64,000 nt of DNA from NCBI GenBank assembly GCA_937981555.1, contig CALJOK010000044.1:152087-216086 (forward strand), in the 5' to 3' direction. Both the position numbers and the translations under genes were made by a program. Every line of letters begins with the position of its first letter. The first letter of the stretch is position 1. Under the pieces are notes generated by a model. That model worked only from the letters and a program-made list of their open reading frames with translations. It was not told where the DNA came from and searched no databases. This document shows, piece after piece, positions 39,454 through 49,037 of this stretch. Origin of the DNA: an uncultured Saprospiraceae bacterium. GTDB taxonomy: Bacteria; Bacteroidota; Bacteroidia; Chitinophagales; Saprospiraceae.

Positions 39454-40164
39454 TTGAAGAAGAAATTGATCATTTTTGACATCGACGGAACACTTTTATA
39501 TTCTAATAAAATCGACAGTCAATGTTTTGCAGATACTTATGAAAAAGTCTATCAATCAAAATTCCCCACCATTGATTGGTCTAAATTTCCACATGTAACT
39601 GACGATACCATCTTTAAAACTGTCATCCAAGATCACTTTCACCGAGAAGCAACAGCAGCAGAAATGAATGATTTTCAAAATAAATATGTGGCATCTCTTC
39701 AATTGAAAAGAGCAAAACAACCTCATGAATTTAAAGAAGTTCCAAATGCTCGAAAAACAATTGAACATTTATTAGAGAATGATGTTTATGAAATAGGAAT
39801 TGCAACTGGAGGTTGGCGACAACCTGCTATGGTCAAATTAAACCATATCGGAATTCCGACGGCAGATTTACACATGAGTTTTGCAGATGGAAATCCAACT
39901 CGAGAAGACATTATTAAAGGAGTTTTTCAGCAAACCGATGCAAAAAAAATGTCCTTTGAAAAGATAGTTTATGTTGGTGATGCTGCTTGGGATGTAAGAA
40001 CTACTCGAAATATGAACCTCCCATTTGTAGGTGTAAGAAGAGAAGGTGATTTTGATATTTTGAAAAAATTAGGAGCACAAACAATTATTTCGGATTATAC
40101 TGATTTTGACTTATTTATGTCAGCAATCGAATCATCCGAAACACCTAAATTTGTTTCTCTATAA
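39454..40164 (+). CDS. HAD-family hydrolase (phosphoglycolate phosphatase-like)
   Basis: A 236-residue HAD phosphatase. The start is a TTG (39454-39456) directly before KKKLIIFDIDGTLLYSNK, whose D-x-D-G-T motif supplies the nucleophile Asp9 and acid Asp11. GIATGGWRQPAMVKL holds the second motif (Thr), and IVYVGDAAWDVRTTRNMNL the acidic fourth motif binding Mg2+. The cap is of the helical C1 type (about 20-90). The substrate is probably a small phosphorylated metabolite but is not determined. It sits 29 bases after dinB and may share its transcript. Confidence 0.87.
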   Translation: MKKKLIIFDIDGTLLYSNKIDSQCFADTYEKVYQSKFPTIDWSKFPHVTDDTIFKTVIQDHFHREATAAEMNDFQNKYVASLQLKRAKQPHEFKEVPNARKTIEHLLENDVYEIGIATGGWRQPAMVKLNHIGIPTADLHMSFADGNPTREDIIKGVFQQTDAKKMSFEKIVYVGDAAWDVRTTRNMNLPFVGVRREGDFDILKKLGAQTIISDYTDFDLFMSAIESSETPKFVSL

Positions 40165-40212
40165 TTTTTTAAAAAAAGATTTTCAATTGCTTGCATTTAT
40201 ATGAAACGTTAG

Positions 40213-40220
40213 TATCTTTG
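40213..40220 (+). promoter_or_regulatory. -7 box for tRNA-Lys
   Basis: TATCTTTG is an exact TAnnTTTG match 32 bases before the tRNA. A CTTGC element at 40190-40194 sits near the expected -33 distance (about 19 bases). Confidence 0.6.
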
Positions 40221-40252
40221 CAGCGCTTTAGAAGAAAAGCATTCAAATATAT

Positions 40253-40325
40253 GATCGGCTAGCTCAGCTGGTAGAGCACTTGACTTTTAATCAAGGGGTC
40301 CCGGGTTCGAACCCCGGGCCGGTTA
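40253..40325 (+). tRNA. tRNA-Lys (anticodon UUU)
   Basis: A 73-base cloverleaf without an encoded CCA. The acceptor stem is GATCGGC with GCCGGTT (two G-T pairs) and discriminator A. D arm GCTC/GAGC; anticodon stem CTTGA/TCAAG with loop CTTTTAA, so the anticodon is TTT at 40286-40288. The T arm is CCCGGGTTCGAACCCCGGG. It is followed by a strong terminator. Confidence 0.97.
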
Positions 40326-40334
40326 CATTTTAAC

Positions 40335-40373
40335 AAAAAAGCTCGAAAACATTATGTTTTTCGGGCTTTTTTT
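40335..40373 (+). terminator. Intrinsic terminator after tRNA-Lys
   Basis: An A-run with GCTCGAAAACA pairs with TGTTTTTCGGGC and a T-run (one wobble, one bulge) around a 3-base loop, 10 bases after the tRNA. Confidence 0.85.
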
Positions 40374-40403
40374 GTTTGAGTACTTCCTATATTTTTTAAA
40401 GAC

Positions 40404-40484
40404 CCAATAATCAACAAGAAATACCCAATTACTATAAAACATAGTTTCAATATTGGATGTTGGTTATTCTTTGTTGATTATTGG
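40404..40484. repeat. AT-rich inverted repeat in the tRNA/adhesin spacer
   Basis: The left arm 40404-40428 (CCAATAATCAACAAGAAAT onward) is the imperfect inverse of the right arm 40460-40484, which ends TTTGTTGATTATTGG. The last 13 bases pair perfectly and the whole 25-base arm matches with small gaps. It ends 9 bases from the stop of the giant T9SS gene at 40494 and may serve as its terminator. It resembles the etfB-etfA spacer in style. Confidence 0.6.
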
Positions 40485-40493
40485 ATATTCCCA

Positions 40494-43400
40494 TCACATC
40501 TTCACCACTCTTCGCACCGCACTCCCCTCTTCTGTTTTTACAAAAACAAAATAAACACCTGCTCTAAAATCCTTTAAACTTAAATTTTCCACATGTTCAC
40601 CAGTTGCTTTTTTCCCAAAATCAATATCTCGTAACAATACTCCTCCAACATTATAAACTTGCATGGAGACCGTATTAGTTTTTTCCAAAACATAATACAC
40701 ACGTATTTCGTCAGTGGTTATTGTTGGAGTGATTTCCACTTGGAGTGTATTTTCTTTTGGAGAAAAGACACTCACCTCATTAGTAAACAAATCCACTACC
40801 TCATTGGTAATCACAGGCGCATTAAAATCAAAATAGATTGCGGCTTGATTCCTAATTTCAGTATTCAAAGGTAGGTTTGGTTTAAGGTCAATATTAAAAT
40901 TCAGCCAACCATTACTCGCAGGCTCATTGGTCGTACTATCCACTAACAAAATATTATTAAATGTAAAAACCAATACATTGGAATCTTCAAATTGAACATT
41001 CATGTAATGACTTGCCGTAAATCCTCGGATCGTCGTCACATCTAAATATTCACTATCCAGCGTATCTCGAACAACAACAGTAAAGGCAGTATCCGTTCCT
41101 ACATTTTGAAAACGAATCGCATAGTCCATCGTTTCATCTTGATCATAAAATGGTCCACCCCATTCAGATTCTCCAATAAAATTTCGTTTATCATTCGGAT
41201 CATAAGAACCTCTAATCGTCTGACTCCAAGCCAAACAATTATTAGCGGGATTCACATCATCAACAATTGGATTCACTTTCGCCTCAGAAAAAATCACATC
41301 TCCAATCATTGCTGTAAGTGGTACAGGCATCCACCACATAATTTTTCGACAATCTCCTGGAGGCAGATCATCTATGTTCCAAGTAAAAGTATTAGTGGCT
41401 TCATCATAGCTGTATGTTGAAGCAATTGTATTTCCATAGGCAGGTGAAATATTTGGCCAAGGTGTCTGATTTAAAAACAAACCATCATGAATAAACGTAA
41501 CTACACCATCTGCATTTTCATCTCCATAATTACAAATTTGCACACAGTTAAATTGATTAAATCCTGGACGCGCATTTCCTGTGCTTTTTGTAATACATAA
41601 ATCAAAATCAGGTCGAACAACATAAAAATGATTATCTGCCGAAATCGATCCATTCGTACTTAAAGTCATATCATAAATTCCTGGCAAAGGACATTGCAAA
41701 TCTACTTCCGCACTCCCAACATACTCCACCGTGTAACTTCCTTCATCCACAATAAACTCATAATAACCTGTTGCATCGGTCATCGTATAAATCCCCAGAG
41801 GATCTAATTTCACCATCACACATTCTACTGGAGTCAAGTTTGCATCGTACGTGCACGTATTGTTAGGATCTTCGAGTACATAGCCGCTAATTACAACTTT
41901 GCAAGAAATATCTTCGTCAATAAAAAAGTTCTTATGCCGACTACAATTATTATCGGTATCAGTTACCGTCACCGAATACCAACCTTGAGCCAATCCTGAA
42001 ATAGTGCCACCTTGCTCACCTGTATTCCATTCTACAAAGCTATTAGATAAAATAGTTGTGGCAGTAGCCATTCCATCTTCGAGGTCACAACCTGCAGCAA
42101 TTGTCGCCACATCTATATCAAACCCATCAAAACTCAAAAATATATTTCCAGCACTCGTACAACCATTATTTAAATTTGTAATCGTCACATCATAGTTCCC
42201 TACCGCTTCATCTTGAGTAAAAATAAAACTTGAATCGGTTGAAATTACAATGCCATTAGGATCAGTCCATTCATAAGATATATTCAAATTAGGATCAGCT
42301 AAAACTACTCCCACCTCTTCCGTAAAATTATTGTTACAATTCAAACCAACTCCAACTGGAATGGTAAAAATAGGTTCATCAGTATTATCAGTTATTTCTA
42401 TTTGAGTCATATTAGAACAACCATTTTGATCAGTCACCACCAATTCATAAATTCCAGCCGTAACTGCTTCTACTGAGGTAATAGAAGAAACTATAGAGCC
42501 ATTGGTAAACCATTCAAATGAAAGAGTAGTTATAGGTGTAGAACCAAAACCATCCAAGATAATACTTGCATTATTACAATCAATAACTGCCATCCCAATA
42601 ATCTCAATAACTGCTGTTGGCAAAATCATATCGCCCATTACAATAGCAGCAGTTGCTGTACATCCGGTCGAATTATCTATTACTGTCAGATCATAAGTTC
42701 CTATCGCATCTACTGTTGGATTTAAAATATCAATTGGTCCTACAAAACTTCCATTAATCGTAGTCCAGAGGTAAGATAAATTTAGATTAGAAAGTTGAAG
42801 AGAAGCATCCAACACATTGGGTAATTGAGGATCACAATTCAAGTTCATATTTTCATTAACCACCACTACATCATTAAAATAATAAACAGTAATCTCATCA
42901 CTATTAGAACAATTATTTAAAGGATCATTTATATTTAAAACATAAGTCCCAGGTGAACTAATTATTGGCGAAGGTGTATCAGCTCCTGAAGCAATCATAC
43001 CATCATTCGTTGTCCATGTATAAATGTAATTAAGACCTGTTGGAATAAGATTTCCAACTATAGCCATCTCTGTCAAATTACAATCAAAATAAGTATCCTC
43101 TCCTAAGTCAATAGGCAATCCTATACTCACTATAACTTGATCAACTGAAGTACATCCGTTAGTAAGATTTGTAACAAGGAGCTCATAGGTACCTTCCGCA
43201 TTCACAATAAGCCCCAACGTGCCTTCTCCAGATACAATATTTCCATCAGTAGTCGTCCATATATAATTAAGATCAACACCAACACTTGAACCTGTACCAT
43301 CCAAAACAACTTCCGAAGATCCACAATTCAAAATCATATCAGAACCAGCATCAGCTACAGGAGGTGTGATATCTTCGGTTACTACTACTGATTGTGATGC

Positions 43401-45053
43401 AGTACATCCAGTAATATTATTCACAACTATAAGCGTATAGGTTCCCGGGGCAGAAACATTAGTCTGTAAACTACTTGTTCCATCACTCCACAAATAAGTA
43501 AAATTCCCTCCTGTGGATGATCCAGATCCATCCAAGGTTACAGAGCCTATTATACAACTTATTGTACCATTTACAGATACTGAAACATTAGGTGAAGTCA
43601 CATCTTCGAGTACTGTTATTTCTGACAAATTTGAACACCCTGTATTCGTATCTGTCACCTCTAGCATATAATCCCCTGCTGTCGTAACATTTAAAGTTAA
43701 AGAGGTTTCGCCTGGCAATACTGAACCTCCTACGTACCATTGATAAATAATATTGGATCCTGTGGATGATCCAGCTCCTGATATGACAACAGAAGAATTG
43801 ATACAATCTAAATTTCCACTCACATTAGTTACGGCAGTTGGAATCGTAGCATCTCCAAATACCATCACACAATCTGTATTAGACACACAAGAATTAGTAA
43901 GATCTATCGCAAGAAAACAATACTCTCCCGGAATAGATATTAATGCAGTTTGCTCTGTTCCAGTATAACCTGGCCCTACCCATGAGTAGGCATAATTACC
44001 GCTAGGCGGAGTTGCTGTTCCAAATAATTCAATACTAGAATTAGTACAAGTAATGTTTTGATCTGGTCCAGCATCAACAACTGGAGCAATCGTATCGGTA
44101 AGAACAGTTGTAGTTATTATGTCGGAAAAACAAGTAACTCCATTATTTGTCTGCTCAACTTGCAAGGTATAAGTTCCTGCGCAATGCACTTGGATATTAG
44201 GAGATCCAAGAACGCCAGGGTCAATACATTGTCCAGACCAATTATAAATAATACTTGGATTAGGATCTACAACAACTGCGTTAACTTCTACCCAAATACC
44301 TGAACAATCAATCATTTCAGTTACTGGAAAAATTCCTGCTTGCGGATTTAAAACTGTCAAATTCAAAGTTACCGTGCTATCACATCCTTGTGATGAAAGT
44401 AAATTAACTGAATAAAACCCTGTAGCAAAACAGGTAGTTCCACCTAGAATATACACTTCTCCTTCACAAATCGTTTCCGCCAATACTGTAGTCTGTTGGG
44501 CCGCAACTATCACAGTTAAATATACCGTACTATCACACCCATTAACTGAAATCAAATTAATTGCATAAACGCCAGAAGATGTATAGGTAGTCCCCGAATA
44601 CACAATTGATTCTCCTTCGCAAATTACTACATTCATATTTGATTCAAGCAAGTCTAAAAATACGATGGGTGTTCCTTGTGCTACGGAAAGTTCTGGGTCT
44701 GTCAAATCTACATTTCCAGTTCCATCATCTATCCCTGCGATAGCAGAAATATAATAAGTTGTTCCAAAACTTATTCCTGATAAAATACTACTCAACGTTG
44801 CATTTATTGGTAATTGTACTCCAGTAATATTTCCTAAAGTTGTCCCACTATTATCATGAAGCACGACTCTAATAATATCATCTGGATCAAGTATTTCATC
44901 TCCATTATGCGGGACGATTACTGTTTGACCTAAACACAGATTGATTGGATCTAGGTTCATTGTACCTGCTGAAGAAACGAGACTATTATTTTTAGAAAAA
45001 AGTAAAAAGGGAAATAATAAAAGTAAGGCGAAAGTTGGTAAATATTTTTTCAT
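40494..45053 (-). CDS. Giant T9SS surface protein with Ig/PKD-like repeats (paralogue 1)
   Basis: The start at 45053 (MKKYLPTFALLLLFPFLLFS) gives a clean signal peptide and 1519 residues; an upstream ATG at 45095 adds 14 residues that do not fit. A conserved head (about 25-115; VPHNGDEILDPDDII, then DDGTGNVDLTDPELSVAQGT) is followed by two CEGE...GCDST repeats and about nine Ig/PKD-like repeats of 80-90 residues, each with Y-x-W and G-x-Y-x-L-x-V-T-x-x-x-x-G-C. A conserved tail has the Cys-rich block (ISCKVVISGYVLEDPNNTC), a DUF11/DUF7619-like domain (SYDPNDKRNFIGE) and a type A sorting domain. Probably a surface adhesin or matrix protein. First of four tandem paralogues. Confidence 0.87.
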   Translation of the reverse strand: MKKYLPTFALLLLFPFLLFSKNNSLVSSAGTMNLDPINLCLGQTVIVPHNGDEILDPDDIIRVVLHDNSGTTLGNITGVQLPINATLSSILSGISFGTTYYISAIAGIDDGTGNVDLTDPELSVAQGTPIVFLDLLESNMNVVICEGESIVYSGTTYTSSGVYAINLISVNGCDSTVYLTVIVAAQQTTVLAETICEGEVYILGGTTCFATGFYSVNLLSSQGCDSTVTLNLTVLNPQAGIFPVTEMIDCSGIWVEVNAVVVDPNPSIIYNWSGQCIDPGVLGSPNIQVHCAGTYTLQVEQTNNGVTCFSDIITTTVLTDTIAPVVDAGPDQNITCTNSSIELFGTATPPSGNYAYSWVGPGYTGTEQTALISIPGEYCFLAIDLTNSCVSNTDCVMVFGDATIPTAVTNVSGNLDCINSSVVISGAGSSTGSNIIYQWYVGGSVLPGETSLTLNVTTAGDYMLEVTDTNTGCSNLSEITVLEDVTSPNVSVSVNGTISCIIGSVTLDGSGSSTGGNFTYLWSDGTSSLQTNVSAPGTYTLIVVNNITGCTASQSVVVTEDITPPVADAGSDMILNCGSSEVVLDGTGSSVGVDLNYIWTTTDGNIVSGEGTLGLIVNAEGTYELLVTNLTNGCTSVDQVIVSIGLPIDLGEDTYFDCNLTEMAIVGNLIPTGLNYIYTWTTNDGMIASGADTPSPIISSPGTYVLNINDPLNNCSNSDEITVYYFNDVVVVNENMNLNCDPQLPNVLDASLQLSNLNLSYLWTTINGSFVGPIDILNPTVDAIGTYDLTVIDNSTGCTATAAIVMGDMILPTAVIEIIGMAVIDCNNASIILDGFGSTPITTLSFEWFTNGSIVSSITSVEAVTAGIYELVVTDQNGCSNMTQIEITDNTDEPIFTIPVGVGLNCNNNFTEEVGVVLADPNLNISYEWTDPNGIVISTDSSFIFTQDEAVGNYDVTITNLNNGCTSAGNIFLSFDGFDIDVATIAAGCDLEDGMATATTILSNSFVEWNTGEQGGTISGLAQGWYSVTVTDTDNNCSRHKNFFIDEDISCKVVISGYVLEDPNNTCTYDANLTPVECVMVKLDPLGIYTMTDATGYYEFIVDEGSYTVEYVGSAEVDLQCPLPGIYDMTLSTNGSISADNHFYVVRPDFDLCITKSTGNARPGFNQFNCVQICNYGDENADGVVTFIHDGLFLNQTPWPNISPAYGNTIASTYSYDEATNTFTWNIDDLPPGDCRKIMWWMPVPLTAMIGDVIFSEAKVNPIVDDVNPANNCLAWSQTIRGSYDPNDKRNFIGESEWGGPFYDQDETMDYAIRFQNVGTDTAFTVVVRDTLDSEYLDVTTIRGFTASHYMNVQFEDSNVLVFTFNNILLVDSTTNEPASNGWLNFNIDLKPNLPLNTEIRNQAAIYFDFNAPVITNEVVDLFTNEVSVFSPKENTLQVEITPTITTDEIRVYYVLEKTNTVSMQVYNVGGVLLRDIDFGKKATGEHVENLSLKDFRAGVYFVFVKTEEGSAVRRVVKM

Positions 45054-45143
45054 ATTTATTACGTTTTGTTTTTTCAAATAACTTAACCGTATCACGGCTC
45101 TTGAATAAGCAATGTTTTTTTTATCAAAATTTAATTCATCCGC

Positions 45144-45167
45144 AGAGACAAGTTATGCCTTGTCTCT
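45144..45167 (-). terminator. Hairpin after paralogue 2
   Basis: AGAGACAAG (45144-45152) and CTTGTCTCT (45159-45167) form a 9-bp perfect stem with a 6-base loop, 10 bases past the stop at 45178. No immediate T-run follows on the minus strand. Confidence 0.6.
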
Positions 45168-45177
45168 ACGATCAAAA

Positions 45178-48100
45178 TTAAAACTTCACCACTTTCCGCA
45201 CCGCACTCCCCTCCTCCGTTTTTACAAAAACAAAATAAATTCCTGCGGTAAAATCTTTCAAACTCAAATATTCCACATGTTCACCAACCTCTTTTTTCCC
45301 ATAATCAATATCTTGTAACAATACTCCTCCAACATTATAAATCTGCATAGAAACGGAGTTTGTGTTTTCCATAACATAATGCACACGTATTTTATCATTC
45401 GTTACTGTTGGAGTAACTTCCACTTGAAGCGTATTTTTATTTGGAGAAAAAACATTCACTCCATTTGTAAAAAAATCAATTATTTCATTGGTAATCACAG
45501 GCGCATTAAAATCAAAATAAATCGCAGCTTGATTCTTAATTTCAGTACTCAAAGGTAGGTTTGGTTTAAGGTCTATATCAAAATTTAACCACCCATTACT
45601 CGCTGGTTCATTAGTCATACTATCAACTAGTAAAATATTATTGAAAGTAAAAACCAACACATTGGAATCCTCAAACTGAACATTCATCTCATGACTCGCC
45701 GTAAATCCTCGGATCGTCGTCACATCTAAATATTCATCATCCAAGGTATCTCGAACCACTACAGTAAAAGCAGTATCGTTACCTACATTTTGAAAACGAA
45801 TCGCATATTCCATCGTCGCATCCTGATCATAAAACGGGCCACCCCATTGAGTTTCCCCTACAAAATTTCTCTTATCATTTGGATCATAAGATCCAGTAAC
45901 CGCTTGTGTCCAAGTCATAGAATTATTAGCAGGATTGAAATCACCAGCGATTGGATTTACCTTTGCCTCGGAGGAAAAAACATCTCCAATCATTGCCGTA
46001 ACAGGTACAGGCATCCACCACATTATTTTTCGACATTCGCCCGGAGCCATATCATCTAAGGTCCAAGTAAAAGTATTGGTCGCTTCGTCATAGGTGTAAG
46101 TAGAAGCAATTAAATTTCCATAAGCAGGAAAAACATTTGGCCAAGGTGTTTGATTAGAAAATAAATCATCATGCATAAAAGTAACGACTGCATTCGCCGA
46201 CTCATCCCCAAAGTTGCAAACCTGTACACAATTAAATTGATCAAAACCAGGCCGTGCAGCACCCATATTTCTTGTAATACATAAATCAAAATCAGGACGA
46301 ATTACATAAAAATGATTGTCTTCCGAAGTTGATCCATTCGTATTCAAGGTCACGCTATAAGTTGCAGGCATCGGGCATTGTAATTCAACTTCTGCACTTC
46401 CAATATACTCCACCGTATAACTTCCATTGTCTACAACAAACTCATAATACCCCGCCGAATCAGTCAAAGTATAAATCCCCAAAGGATCTAATTTTACCAT
46501 CACACATTCTACTGGTGTCATACTGGCATCGTACGTGCACGTATTGTTAGGATCTTCCAAGACATAGCCACTAATCACAACTTTGCAAGAAATATCTTCG
46601 TCTACAAAAAAGTTTTCATGCCGACTACAATTATTATCGGTATCAGTTACTGTCACCGAATACCAACCTTGAGCCAATCCTGCAATAGTACCACCTTGCT
46701 CGCCAGTACTCCATTCTGTTAAACTATTCGGCAGATTCGTAGTCGCTGTTGCTGTTCCATCTTCCAAATCACAACCTGCCGTCGTGGTCGTAATATCTAT
46801 TCCAAATCCATCTGAAACGACTTCTACAATTGCTGTTTCGGAACAACCAAAATTAGCATCACCAATGATTAACTCAAAAGTACCTTCCATATCTCCAGTA
46901 AAAACAACACTAGAATCCGTAGAGATTTCATTTCCATCCGAATCATTCCATATATAAATTGCATTCTGACCTGCTCCTAAAACTGGCCCAATTTCTTGCG
47001 TAAAATTATTATTACAATCCAACGTCACCGTATCTTCCAACGTAAACAAATTAACATAAGTCACCTCCACATCAATTGCATTTAAACAATCATTTTGATC
47101 ATACATAAGGACTTGATAATACCCCGGTTCTGTCGCTTCAAAAGTTGACGCATTTGAAACTGCAGGTATTCCATTGACATCCCATTGAAAAAATAACGGT
47201 CCAGTTCCTAAAGGATGAGGAGTAGATCCACCTGCATCCAAAACCACAGAATTGTTTATACAACTTAATTCCAAATTTCCCAGCACCTGAAGAACTGGAA
47301 TTGGAAAAAGAAAAGTATCCATCTGAACGGTTGCCATACTTGAACAACCTGTTATTGCATCTGTAAAAGTCAAATCATAAGTTCCTACTGAACTACTCAC
47401 AAATGGATTTAACATATCCGCTCCTGAGAAAATAGTTCCATTAGTAGTTGTCCAATTATAAGTCAAATTTAAGTTGGGTAAAAGTGCGGTCGCCTCCAAT
47501 TCATTTGAAATAACAGGATTACAATTAAGCGTCATATTCTCAGTAACACTTACTATTTCATCAAAATCATAAATAACTATTTCATCAGTTCCGACACAAC
47601 CAAGGTTACTATCATCCACTTCTAAAACATAAGTTCCTGATGATCCAATAACTGGCGAAGGAGTATTTGCACCTGAGAGGATTGCGCCGTTAGTAGTTGT
47701 CCATTGATAAGTAATACCAGCTCCAGAAGGAACATTATCTCCCACTATAGTCATCTCCGTCAAATTACAATCTAAAAAAGTATCATCGCCCAAATCAATA
47801 GCAGGTCCTCCTATTCCTGTAACTAAAACTTCATCAGTATTAGTACATCCAGAAGAAACATCTGTTGCTACAAGCCAATAAGTTCCTTGCGAGTTAATTA
47901 TAGGATTTAAAGTACTTACCCCTGAAACAAAACTACCATCAAAGGTTCCCCAGGTATATGCCATATCTACTCCTTGACTCGATCCTGATCCATCTAAGGC
48001 TACCTCAGAACTATTACATCCCAATGTCATATCTGGCCCTGCATCAGCTATCGGTATGACTATATTTACCCAAACAGAAGTCATAGTACTAGATGAACAT

Positions 48101-48951
48101 CCATTATTAGTATTTGTTACAACTAAAGTATAATCGCCAGGAGTAGTGACTGTTATAGTTGACCCAACACCAATTGTTGCCCCATTAACAATCCATTCAT
48201 AAACGATATTAACTCCAATAGAAGAAGCTGAACCATCTAATGTAACTGAAAAATTAGTACAATCTAAAGTTCCGCTCGAACTAATAATAGCAACAGGTGA
48301 ATCGTCATTTAACTCCACATTAACTATGACAGAATTATTGCACCCAGTAACTGTATTCGTAACCGTCAATATATAAGTTCCATCTTGACTAGTCGCTACA
48401 TCAAAAGTAGTCGCAGTAAATCCAACCGCATTTCCATTAACCCCTTGCCAAGTGTAACTGAATTCACTCCCCAAAGAAGAACCTGCAGCTGACAAAGTGG
48501 TCTGTCCAACCGTACAACTTAGAACATTACTAGAACTTCCTTCAGATGTAGGACTATCATTAAAAACAATTGGTGTTCCTGGTGCAACAGAAAGTTCGGG
48601 ATCAGTCAAATCTACATTTCCCGTTCCATCATCCACTCCTGCTATCGCTGATAAATAATAAGTCGTTCCGAAAACCATTCCTGGAAAAAAACCATAACCT
48701 TCCATTGTTCCACCTTGTCCATCCAATATATTTCCCAAAGTCGCCCCACTATTATCATGAATCACAAATCGTAAAACATCTCCTGCTTCGAGAACTTCAT
48801 CTCCATTGTGCGAAGGTGGAACTTGTCCACAAACAGACTGTGGATCAATATTCATTGTTCCTGCAGAAGAAGCGATTTCAAGATTATTATTAGAAAAAAG
48901 AAACAAGGGAAACAAAAATAGAAATGCAAAGGTAAGTAGTTGTTTATTCAT
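45178..48951 (-). CDS. Giant T9SS surface protein with Ig/PKD-like repeats (paralogue 2)
   Basis: A 1257-residue protein with signal peptide (MNKQLLTFAFLFLFPLFLFS). It has the same head module as paralogue 1 (PPSHNGDEVLEAGDVLRFVI, then DDGTGNVDLTDPELSVAPGT) and about seven Ig/PKD-like repeats. From about residue 715 the tail is nearly identical to paralogue 1: GWYSVTVTDTDNNCSRHENF, DEDISCKVVISGYVLEDPNN, SYDPNDKRNFVGETQWGGPF, then a type A sorting domain ending AVRKVVKF. It lacks the CEGE repeats and the dockerin/cohesin module. Very high tail identity points to recent duplication or gene conversion. The shared design suggests a surface adhesin or sheath role, but no ligand is known. Confidence 0.87.
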   Translation of the reverse strand: MNKQLLTFAFLFLFPLFLFSNNNLEIASSAGTMNIDPQSVCGQVPPSHNGDEVLEAGDVLRFVIHDNSGATLGNILDGQGGTMEGYGFFPGMVFGTTYYLSAIAGVDDGTGNVDLTDPELSVAPGTPIVFNDSPTSEGSSSNVLSCTVGQTTLSAAGSSLGSEFSYTWQGVNGNAVGFTATTFDVATSQDGTYILTVTNTVTGCNNSVIVNVELNDDSPVAIISSSGTLDCTNFSVTLDGSASSIGVNIVYEWIVNGATIGVGSTITVTTPGDYTLVVTNTNNGCSSSTMTSVWVNIVIPIADAGPDMTLGCNSSEVALDGSGSSQGVDMAYTWGTFDGSFVSGVSTLNPIINSQGTYWLVATDVSSGCTNTDEVLVTGIGGPAIDLGDDTFLDCNLTEMTIVGDNVPSGAGITYQWTTTNGAILSGANTPSPVIGSSGTYVLEVDDSNLGCVGTDEIVIYDFDEIVSVTENMTLNCNPVISNELEATALLPNLNLTYNWTTTNGTIFSGADMLNPFVSSSVGTYDLTFTDAITGCSSMATVQMDTFLFPIPVLQVLGNLELSCINNSVVLDAGGSTPHPLGTGPLFFQWDVNGIPAVSNASTFEATEPGYYQVLMYDQNDCLNAIDVEVTYVNLFTLEDTVTLDCNNNFTQEIGPVLGAGQNAIYIWNDSDGNEISTDSSVVFTGDMEGTFELIIGDANFGCSETAIVEVVSDGFGIDITTTTAGCDLEDGTATATTNLPNSLTEWSTGEQGGTIAGLAQGWYSVTVTDTDNNCSRHENFFVDEDISCKVVISGYVLEDPNNTCTYDASMTPVECVMVKLDPLGIYTLTDSAGYYEFVVDNGSYTVEYIGSAEVELQCPMPATYSVTLNTNGSTSEDNHFYVIRPDFDLCITRNMGAARPGFDQFNCVQVCNFGDESANAVVTFMHDDLFSNQTPWPNVFPAYGNLIASTYTYDEATNTFTWTLDDMAPGECRKIMWWMPVPVTAMIGDVFSSEAKVNPIAGDFNPANNSMTWTQAVTGSYDPNDKRNFVGETQWGGPFYDQDATMEYAIRFQNVGNDTAFTVVVRDTLDDEYLDVTTIRGFTASHEMNVQFEDSNVLVFTFNNILLVDSMTNEPASNGWLNFDIDLKPNLPLSTEIKNQAAIYFDFNAPVITNEIIDFFTNGVNVFSPNKNTLQVEVTPTVTNDKIRVHYVMENTNSVSMQIYNVGGVLLQDIDYGKKEVGEHVEYLSLKDFTAGIYFVFVKTEEGSAVRKVVKF

Positions 48952-48981
48952 GATTTAGGTGTTTTGTTTTTTGTAAAAATT

Positions 48982-49013
48982 AGCCGTGTCACGATTAGAA
49001 TCGTGGCACGGCT
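48982..49013 (-). terminator. Hairpin after paralogue 3
   Basis: AGCCGTGTCACGATT (48982-48996) and AATCGTGGCACGGCT (48999-49013) form a 15-bp stem with one G-T wobble and a 2-base spacer, 25 bases past the stop at 49038. AATTTTTA follows on the minus strand. Confidence 0.75.
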
Positions 49014-49037
49014 TTGATATAAACATGGTTTTGAATC

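Noticed and set aside
40381..40493. tRNA-adjacent repeat considered as an integration (attachment) site.
   Set aside because: No duplicated tRNA 3' end and no integrase gene are in the window.
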